Shown: piece by piece, positions 58,201-64,000 of the stretch
How positions within the stretch are numbered: the stretch's first letter is position 1
Layout of the letters: every line of letters starts with the position of its first letter
The notes under the pieces: model-generated
Database searches by the model: none
Seen by the model: the letters and a program-made list of their open reading frames with translations, nothing else
What the model was told of the DNA's origin: nothing
Position numbers and translations under genes: made by a program
Origin: Rhynchopus sp. YZ270_cl-10
Lineage: Eukaryota > Euglenozoa > Diplonemea > Diplonemida > Diplonemidae
Length of the DNA stretch: 64,000 nucleotides
Direction: 5' to 3'
NCBI GenBank assembly: GCA_964035575.1
Contig: OZ037925.1
Location: forward strand, 1-64,000

Positions 58201-61200
58201 CGTTGTGCCCGTCAGACGCATCCCGGATGGTGAACCCCCTATTACGCAGATCTTCCGCAGAGTCGCCCGCCAACGTCACAAGTTCGCATTTTGAACGGTT
58301 GACTTTTAGACCAAGGCGGCTGCTCGAATCCACTAGGGCATCGTAAGCGGCCAGGACTGCCTCAGGATCCCCCCGAATGCAACCATCGTCCAGGTACCAA
58401 ATAGACCCGTCGAGGCCCCTGTTCGCGCTCAACCTTTCTGTCATCTCAGCAATCGCCAAAGAGAAGAGGATAGGGCCTAGTGGGTCACCTTGTTGGACCC
58501 CACATTGGGACTCAAGTGTAGCCTCACCATAAAATAGGGAGGTGTGGCCGGCGTAGCACCACCTCACCCACGTGGAGATCTCAGGGATGTGCCGTTCAAC
58601 TGCACTGATGAAGGTGGCCCTATCTACAGTGTTGAAAGCATTGTGATAGTCCACCTTCAGGATCACCTTGTCCATCCCCAGGTACTTCCGTGCATACTGT
58701 GCCACCACTGCAGTGGCAGCCTCCGAGCCCCGCGGCGTTGAAACCCCCACCTGGTTCCCCTTGCGGAAAATTTCAGCCGCCCGTTTCCGTAGCCTGTTTG
58801 CCAGAATCTTGCCAATCAACCGGCGAGTCACGTCTCCCACTGCGATCGGACGCACATCCTCAGGCTTGTCTTTTGAGACCTTCCTGAGGGCTACCAGCTT
58901 GGCTCCGGCAAAGAAAGGCGCGACCTCTCGGTGAGCTTTGCCTTGTGCCAATGAGGACAACACCTTCGTTAGAGCAGCGAGCGTGCCAGGGGTATGCTTC
59001 TGGTTGCACAGGACACGGAGGAGTGATCCTGTCAGGTTTGACGGACCACCTGCAGTGGCTCGCGGCATGCTGCTGATTGCTTCCATAACCTCCTTGGTGG
59101 TGAAATCGGCGGGCCCAGAGGGGTTCCTCACATTCTCATGCATAACCGATCGGATCTCCGTGGGGTGTTTGCCCTTCAGCTTCTCCAGAGTTGCGGGTCC
59201 ATGTGGTGCGAGTCCGTCACTGGTGAGGGCTGTCAGGGCCTGGCCCGGAAGTCCCGTTGCTGCCTTCAAACGGGAGCGTTTCTGGCGCGCCTCCAAAGTG
59301 TCCCCTGGTGTCCACACAGGCTGGTCCTGTACCTCATCCAAAGCGTTGGACCAAAGCTCCCCCCAGCTCCCAGCGTCCCACCTATCCAGGTCCTTTTTCC
59401 AGGAGTTGAAACAACGTCGATCTGTTACCTTCGTCCTGCGTCCGTGCGCACGGTCCCTGTGTAAGACAGTGAAGAACAGGGCAAACTTCGTCCAGGCACA
59501 AGGGTCCTGATGCACCAGGATCTCCTGCAGTACCCTCTGGAAGATGAGGGTGTAGCGGTGGGCCAGGTCAGGTGGGCAGGTTCCTTTCAGCTTGAACCGT
59601 GTGGTCCCAATCTCCTGCAAAGAGGGCATGCCAGCGGGGCGGGCGCCGCGGAGGCGGTTGTCTATGGATGGGGCTGGTACCTCTTTCATTATAGCCGAAC
59701 ACGCCTGGCACGCGCTCTGTGAACGTTGTAGGAGGGCCGTGCACTCGTCTCCGACGCATCTCCTAAAACCGAAGTAGGACAAGATGTGATCTGGAATGTA
59801 CTCAGCCGCTCTCGTATGGAGCTTCAAATGATTTAGGAGGCCGGACCGTGTGAACGACTTCACATCTGATTGTGAAACTATGCCACCCTTGCAACCCTCC
59901 ACTGGGCAAAAGCAGAAGTCCTCCTCCGGTTTACCAAGACAGGATTCCAGATCCTCACCCGAGGGGTCCGATGTAGACAACGGGCACTGGTCCAGGGCCA
60001 AGGGGTTCAGCTTCGCTCTGACCGCTTTCTTCAGCAAGGCCGACGATATGTCCCGAAAGTCCCTCTCATCTACCGGACGGATAGCCTCGTAATGGCCATT
60101 GCACAGCGCCACGGCTACCGTCGTGCGACCCATCAACTCCTTGGCGCGCTTTTCCTCGTTCTTTATGTTCCCCTCACCTGGCGCGATCAGGACGATCGGG
60201 GTCGCTCCAGCCTGAACGATGACGATGTTGAGGTTGCGCCTCACCGCGAAGAGACGCAGGGCAAGGTGGTCCAACTTTGCAGATCCTCTGACCCCATCAA
60301 TCCAACGAGTGAGCGCATCGCCGGACTTGAGGACACTCCTCATCGCACGTTCTAGCGTTACCGCCAAGTCGCCGATGTCTTTCCGGTCGGTGGAGTAGGA
60401 CGGCGGAGCGGAGCGCCAACCCGATGCGTGAATGGCCGCTAGGCTGCAGTCGTGTACAAAATTATTTGGTACACGTTGGGCATGGGCTTCCCCCAGGATT
60501 CTGTCCACTTCCAGAGCATGATCTCCGTATGTCGCGGACAGCGTTGCATCGGCACATCCACCAACTAACTGGTCGTGCGGGATGTATTCCTCAGGGAACT
60601 CCCAGTCGTCAACCTCATCGCGCAATCCCCAAGCCCAATCGTCGTCACCTTCCACGAACTCATCATCCCATACAGCGACCTCCTCATCACCCACATCCTC
60701 TGCCAGGTGAGCAACCTCGTCATCCCAATGGGCGGCCTCCTCAACTTTCACAAATCGAGGTGTTGGTGGGCGCAGGTCCCAGGGCGTCACCGCTCGCCAC
60801 AACAGCGACAGCAAGACCAGTAGGGACATCCCGATCCAGAGTAGCGGGCCATCAGCCTGGATCGCAGATCCGACCAGCGACACCGCAAGCCTCAACAGGC
60901 GCCACTCCCTTCGCACTCGGCACAGTGCGCTCAGAAAAAGGCGTGCAACCGGAGAGGGCGGACGAGTGTGCACCTTGCGCCGATGGAGCTTGCCTGCCTG
61001 CGTCTTGATCCAGTTCAAGGACCTGTACCCCCGTCGCGTCTTCCTGGTCCTCCTACGCATCAGCCACAAAATGTAATGACTGAGGGTAGGGGCACGTCTG
61101 TCCTTCCACAGATCGAGGACTGCAAACGACACAAACACACCCCACTCAGGTGCCTCGGCTACCCAGCGGGGGTCTGGTCGGCGAAGAGAAGAAAGGCGTT

Positions 61201-62743
61201 CCCAGAGGATGCTCCACCAGTCAAACCCAAGCCCATGTTCTGCACGCCCCATGTGAACATTGGGGGTGAGAACAGTACTCCACATACGCATCGACACACA
61301 GCCACCTAAAGTTTCAGGCCCCACAAGGCTGCCCCAGAACACCAGCATACCTCCGCTGTCACCATGTGGGCTGTTGTTGGAGTTGCTGCTGTTGTAGTCT
61401 CTGAAGGTGTTGCTGTTGTTGCGGTTGCAGCTGCTGCTGTTGTTGCTGCTGTTGTAGCCTCTGATGGTGTTGCTGCTGGTGTTGCTGCTGGTGCTGCCGC
61501 TGGTGCTGCTGTTGTTGCATTTGCTGCTACTGCTGCTGCTATCACTGGTGCTGCTGTTGTAGCTGTTACTGCCGTTACTGCTAATGTTGTTGTTGTTGCT
61601 GCTGTTGTGGCCTCTGATGGTGTTGCTGCTGGTGCTGCTGCTGGTGCTGCTGCTGGTGCTGCTGTTGTTGCAGTTGCTGCTGCTGCTGCTGCTATCACTG
61701 GTGCTGCTGTTGTTGCTGTTACTGTAGCTACTGCTAAAGTTGCTGTTGATGCTGCTGTTGTAGCCTCTGATGGTGTTGCTGCCGGTGTTGTTGCTGGTGC
61801 TGCTGCTGTTGCGGTTGCTGCTGCTGCTGCTGCTATCGCTGCTGCTGCTGTTGCTGGGACTGTTGTAATTGTGGCTTCTGCTGTGTTGTACGTCTAAATA
61901 GCTGCATACACCCGTATCACATCGCACACCTGGCTCTCCACCTCTACACCAGTGTCTGCTGTTGTTGCTGGAGTTGTTGTTGTTGCTGCTATCAAAGCTG
62001 CAGCCGCTTAGGTTGTTGGGCACCAAAGGCCTCTTTTTGGGGTAATAATGGGGGGGAATGGGGGGACTGTTTCTGCTGGCGCTGCAGAAGTTGCTGTTGC
62101 AGCAGTTGCTGTTGCTGTTGGTGTTGGTGTTGCCATTGCTGTATTTGATGATGAAGCTCTTGTTGCAGCCGTTGCAGTTGCAGTAGTTGGAGCTGTTGCT
62201 GCTGCTCTTGCTGCTGTTGCTGAGGCAGTTGCTGTTGTTGTTGCTGTGGCAGTTGCCATTGCTGTTGTTGCTGTTGATGTTACTCTTGTTGCAGCTGTTG
62301 CATTTGCTGTAGGTGGAGCTGATGCTGTTGCTCTTGTTGCTGTTGCTGAGGCAGATGCTGTTGCTGTTGCTGTTGCTGTAGTAGTTGCCATTGCTGTAGT
62401 TGCTGATGTTGTAGCTCTTGTTGCGACCGTTGCAGTTGCTGTAGGTGGAGCTGATACTGTAGCTCTTGCTGCTGTTGTTGCTGTTACTGCAGTAGTTGCC
62501 ATTGCTGTTGTTGCTGTTGCTGTTGCTCTTGCTGCTGTTGCTGTAGCAGTTGCTGTTGTTGTTGCTGTTACTGCAGTAGCTGCCATTGCTGTTGTTGCTG
62601 TTGATGTTGCTCTTGTTGCAACCGTTGCAGTTGCTGTAGGTGGAGCTGATGCTGTTGTTCTTGCTGCTGTTGCTGTAGCAGTTGCTGTTGTTGCTGCCCA
62701 CCACCAACACACATAGCACCCCCAGAAGGGCCTTCCTCCGCAT
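55277..62743 (-). CDS. Family B retrotransposon protein, 2488 codons; C-terminal third lost
   Basis: Starts MRRKALLGVLCVLVV. About 400 residues of Asn/Ser/Cys-rich sequence with many N-x-S/T sites follow. Residues: hydrophobic WGVFVSFAVLDLW (about 531) and WIGMSLLVLLSLLWRAV (about 640); acidic stretch (about 670-740); OTU-like 1, FVHDCSLAAI (about 764) and NGHYEAI (about 885); C2H2 CPVEGC...HLKLH (about 940) and C4 CVGDEC...CQAC; RT with ILKVDYHNAFN (about 1364), QQGDPLGPILFSL and WYLDDG (about 1449); endonuclease with CNGCSR...DHTFSC, RHDALKH, KRPADVFLP (about 1839) and ALDFTVV; OTU-like 2 with GDSGFDALL, Ser where Cys is expected (about 2089); Cys/His cluster (about 2255); OTU-like 3 beginning VGDCLFDAL (about 2411), cut before its His by the deletion. 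RT and endonuclease motifs are all present, so the product could retain these activities but lacks the C-terminal domain kept in B1. Confidence 0.92.
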   Translation of the reverse strand: MRRKALLGVLCVLVVGSNNSNCYSNSSKNNSISSTYSNCNGCNKSNINSNNSNGSYCSNSNNNSNCYSNSSKSNSNSNNSNGNYCSNSNNSSKSYSISSTYSNCNGRNKSYNISNYSNGNYYSNSNSNSICLSNSNKSNSISSTYSKCNSCNKSNINSNNSNGNCHSNNNSNCLSNSSKSSSNSSNYCNCNGCNKSFIIKYSNGNTNTNSNSNCCNSNFCSASRNSPPIPPHYYPKKRPLVPNNLSGCSFDSSNNNNSSNNSRHWCRGGEPGVRCDTGVCSYLDVQHSRSHNYNSPSNSSSSDSSSSSSNRNSSSTSNNTGSNTIRGYNSSINSNFSSSYSNSNNSSTSDSSSSSSNCNNSSTSSSTSSSTSSNTIRGHNSSNNNNISSNGSNSYNSSTSDSSSSSSKCNNSSTSGSTSSNTSSNTIRGYNSSNNSSSCNRNNSNTFRDYNSSNSNNSPHGDSGGMLVFWGSLVGPETLGGCVSMRMWSTVLTPNVHMGRAEHGLGFDWWSILWERLSSLRRPDPRWVAEAPEWGVFVSFAVLDLWKDRRAPTLSHYILWLMRRRTRKTRRGYRSLNWIKTQAGKLHRRKVHTRPPSPVARLFLSALCRVRREWRLLRLAVSLVGSAIQADGPLLWIGMSLLVLLSLLWRAVTPWDLRPPTPRFVKVEEAAHWDDEVAHLAEDVGDEEVAVWDDEFVEGDDDWAWGLRDEVDDWEFPEEYIPHDQLVGGCADATLSATYGDHALEVDRILGEAHAQRVPNNFVHDCSLAAIHASGWRSAPPSYSTDRKDIGDLAVTLERAMRSVLKSGDALTRWIDGVRGSAKLDHLALRLFAVRRNLNIVIVQAGATPIVLIAPGEGNIKNEEKRAKELMGRTTVAVALCNGHYEAIRPVDERDFRDISSALLKKAVRAKLNPLALDQCPLSTSDPSGEDLESCLGKPEEDFCFCPVEGCKGGIVSQSDVKSFTRSGLLNHLKLHTRAAEYIPDHILSYFGFRRCVGDECTALLQRSQSACQACSAIMKEVPAPSIDNRLRGARPAGMPSLQEIGTTRFKLKGTCPPDLAHRYTLIFQRVLQEILVHQDPCAWTKFALFFTVLHRDRAHGRRTKVTDRRCFNSWKKDLDRWDAGSWGELWSNALDEVQDQPVWTPGDTLEARQKRSRLKAATGLPGQALTALTSDGLAPHGPATLEKLKGKHPTEIRSVMHENVRNPSGPADFTTKEVMEAISSMPRATAGGPSNLTGSLLRVLCNQKHTPGTLAALTKVLSSLAQGKAHREVAPFFAGAKLVALRKVSKDKPEDVRPIAVGDVTRRLIGKILANRLRKRAAEIFRKGNQVGVSTPRGSEAATAVVAQYARKYLGMDKVILKVDYHNAFNTVDRATFISAVERHIPEISTWVRWCYAGHTSLFYGEATLESQCGVQQGDPLGPILFSLAIAEMTERLSANRGLDGSIWYLDDGCIRGDPEAVLAAYDALVDSSSRLGLKVNRSKCELVTLAGDSAEDLRNRGFTIRDASDGHNDGFSLHNQNFDFLGIPIGTAEHCRKYMQSKLDKSKLNLNALRNLKDSQHAYYILRFCEGFCKMVFYMRGISCVDLGEGYLRDFDAEVDRCLATILHDEHGALPAQARLQAALPIAIGGLGIRRTVDHWPAAALASQAGSFKLAQQLDPKFEWDKARWKNAAEAYNTRVPASQHIDGDRMPSKAVVQQQLSSAIVDEQAAELKRVATSDRDRARLLSLQLPMSGTWLTATPSPPNSIPSAYFAGAARFRLGVAVHKPKSECNGCSRDGVCMDAFGDHTFSCGYMGHRTERHDALKHSFFLAADAAGLNPSLEKDLGFESGKRPADVFLPSGIMETRRRALDFTVVAPTLPTYVHRAAQHSEYAAKVAGEEKRKKHLEDCRGADVLFSPMVFEAFGGASEECNRVISQVAGLACTKDPGGDAPTEARLREHMSCAYQAAVGKSFVARGVLCTDINEHLPHSADSVQRPAEEDLRQMDSTYLSNPVSNLPEREPSVEVEEAEIAREPRDYFSMPEKKVGGTVFRHNPFRAGRQAGGETPAAYWNILRMMADGACPDAETQAARLGLTHPQRYKILRGDSGFDALLTACSVDLKKDLLIEDINGETSHKELRRRAVEIVKNDRPDLADCISIPVKNWLEYMGTKSSDRSDARTWMDMVALAGAGEALECTIVIICDRMRPQILVPTKRAREALFVFAGPVDDDSQDWFLSPLSFTDSHLKGEILGMEPIPAPKSKRFCKSVAMMKRIPAAQSAPVGTVYQCRRCVRPIDGCEAHFKCAEGCERLVCDLCSRDSPFCPASQNGLADILSGNVRSSAPSPTPHTSHDTHMKGAERARSPTFPQATPREDDQEASSFLHNLEKLVLSPTHSLTDMNVFKSWAVDRQAEFLGSRTRNSFTVGDCLFDALAANFAPNTPYHSSSLLRKLAVAQVLRDAKLAARTGDRRSWMERKLREGCRDDTTWADETMIMGLCEVLEMTLR
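61360..62700 (-). repeat. GTTGCT-type repeat coding for the Asn/Ser-rich region of B2
   Basis: Degenerate (agcaac)n on the minus strand, which in the frame of the MRRK start encodes Ser-Asn. Less regular than the A1 9-mer and broken by Cys, Tyr, Gly and Lys codons. Other frames give Gln-rich or Ala/Thr-rich chains, which I regard as shadows. Confidence 0.85.
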
Positions 62744-62760
62744 ATTTTTTTTTCTCCTTT

Positions 62761-63080
62761 GTGAAAAAGGAAAACAAGTTGGAAAATAAAGGGCAAGAAA
62801 AAGGAGAAAAAAGCACTCAGACTGAACTGGCTTCTAAGCTCAGAGTGAGCAAAAATAAGCCTCAGAAACTGAGACCAGGTCTGCACGTTCTTCTGTGCTG
62901 CTTCGTGGTGACAGGGACGCCTCGTGTAGGCGAGCACAGGAACTACCTGGGAAGAAAGCAGAACCGTTCCAGGGGTTCGTCTGGGTCTTCTAGCTCTTTC
63001 ACAAGAGAATGCCTAGACGGCTTCTGGGGGAGGGTCTTTGGGCAGGTAGTGAGGGTTGTGTAGGAAAGCAAAAAGAAAAT
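62761..63080. other. Upstream flank or 5' UTR of B2
   Basis: Unique sequence with no recognised gene. The part next to the start codon (A-rich gaaaaaggagaaaaaagc) is presumably the element's 5' UTR, but the junction with host DNA cannot be placed. Confidence 0.5.
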
Positions 63081-63303
63081 GTGTAAAAAAAACGTGTCCC
63101 CTGTAAAAAAAACGTGTCCCCTTTTGTAAAAAAAACGTGTCCCCTGTAAAAAAAACGTGTCCCCTTGTAAAAAAAACGTGTCCCCTTGTAAAAAAAACGT
63201 GTCCCCTTGTAAAAAAAACGTGTCCCCTGTCTAAAAAATGGTCCCCTGTAAAAAATGGTCCCCTGTAAAAAATGGTCCCCTGTAAAAAATGGTCCCCTGT
63301 AAA
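63081..63303. repeat. Two related minisatellites ending in (G)TCCCCTG
   Basis: Seven copies of taaaaaaaacgtgtcccc plus a ctg/cttg linker (period 20-24 bp), then four copies of taaaaaatggtcccctg (period 17 bp). The second unit is a shortened version of the first. A single related word, gtgtaaaaaatggt, sits just left of B3 at 53077-53090. Confidence 0.93.
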
Positions 63304-63570
63304 TTATCCAAAACCAGTTCCGGGAGGTTTCGGGAGGGTTTCGGGAACCAAAAAAAGCCGCCCCCTGTGCACCTTAGATACCAAGGAGCTAAGGAGCTAA
63401 GGAGCTAAGGAGCTAAGGAGCTAAGGAGCTAAGCTAAGGAGCTAAGGAGCTAAGGAGCTAAGGAGCTAAGGAGCTAAGGAGCTAAGGAGCTAAGGAGCTA
63501 AGGAGCTAAGGAGCTAAGGAGCTAAGGAGCTAAGGAGCTAAGGAGCTAAGGAGCTAAGGAGCTAAGGAGC
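63304..63570. repeat. Flanking repeat block with (CTAAGGAG)n, right copy
   Basis: The segment tatccaaaaccagttccggg to ccttagatacc (63307-63383) is identical by eye to 31828-31901. About 23 copies of the 8-mer CTAAGGAG follow, one shortened near 63430. Confidence 0.93.
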
Positions 63571-64000
63571 TGGGCAGGGTAAAAGTGGTCCCCTTGTATT
63601 GCAGAGACTTTTTTTTTTTTTTTGGCAAAAACAATCTCCAAACAAACGAGGCAGGTGCAAAAAGGAGTTTGTTGTTCCATGACAATAACCCTCCGCAACT
63701 TGAATCTGGGAGTGGGTTCCCTGATTGGGGTGTGGGAAAAAAAAGAAGTTGAGGTGAAGACTCAGAAGTGTGCTAAAGGACACAAAAAGAATCCCCCAAC
63801 AGGAAAATTGACATTTGACCAATCCGGTGATCAAGCAAAGAGAAGGGGATGAACATTTGTCTGTTTTCAATGAGTCATCAGACGGGTAAAGAGCAAACCC
63901 GCAAGTGACACCCACCTCCGTACTTTTTTGGTTCTACCGAATTAGACCGAATCAAACATTTTAAAAAAAAAATACAAAATACGTGTTTACTTTTGGGGCA
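63571..64000. other. Right-hand flank, no gene recognised
   Basis: Contains aaaagtggtccccttg (a stray relative of the 63.2-kb minisatellite), a T-run at 63608-63623 and otherwise unique DNA. Short open frames on both strands overlap and have no recognisable features. Confidence 0.55.

Larger units (their letters stand above)
53692..62760 (-). mobile_element. Retrotransposon family B, copy B2: long, with a 2-kb internal deletion
   Basis: The poly(A) is the T-run at 53692-53709. The 3' UTR is 53710-54900; the coding region starts at 62743; the 5' UTR reaches at least into 62744-62880, where the true end was not found. Compared with B1, bases equivalent to B1 25583-27538 are missing, and the joint at about 55290 has the 4 bp gacc common to both sides. 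No target-site duplication was found. Confidence 0.88.

Overview
The window is from a nuclear genome of a eukaryote, most likely a microbe or protist of unknown lineage. It holds an actin gene with a 60-nt GT-AG intron, an ARF GTPase, a CCCH zinc-finger gene and a C2H2 gene with introns of 45 and 62 nt. Genes are compact, the standard stop codons are used, and the host genes are separated by simple repeats. No tRNA, rRNA, CRISPR array or bacterial operon was recognised.

Layout. 1-4.2 kb: a 3.7-kb array of GGGTTTGC facing an oppositely oriented CAGACCCG array. 4.5-6.85 kb: two tandem repeat families, one carrying a strong hairpin. 7.2-13.3 kb: four host genes, all on the minus strand (ARF, actin, a 409-aa orphan, a double-CCCH protein). 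13.9-14.75 kb: a three-exon C2H2 gene on the plus strand. 15.2-22.2 kb: a Rep-only ORF and then a complete Helentron-type Rep-helicase-OTU gene (2015 aa). 22.5-23.1 kb: two more hairpin repeats. 23.4-23.7 kb: a second GGGTTTGC array, fused to a 5'-truncated non-LTR retrotransposon (B1). 28.6-31.7 kb: a possible foldback element, bounded by KpnI-palindrome arrays and containing an AGGTACAC array. 31.9-62.8 kb: a nest of large minus-strand non-LTR retrotransposons of two families: A1, A2, a small deletion copy B3, and B2. 62.8-64 kb: further minisatellites.

The most interesting system is the pair of retrotransposon families A and B. Each encodes one giant protein. It has a signal-peptide-like N-terminus, a long Asn/Ser-rich region packed with N-x-S/T sequons, conserved hydrophobic segments, an OTU-like cysteine protease domain, C2H2/C4 zinc fingers, reverse transcriptase, a restriction-like endonuclease, one or two further OTU-like domains, a Cys/His cluster, a charged or coiled-coil region and a conserved C-terminal domain. 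The membrane-directed front half and the repeated OTU domains are not part of any non-LTR architecture I know. The 5' thirds of A and B are nearly identical in DNA while their RT regions are clearly diverged, which suggests exchange of the 5' module. A second notable point is that four satellites of unrelated sequence all have a unit of exactly 8 bp.

All identifications come from reading the sequence and its translations. No database search was possible, so family names rest on recognised motifs.
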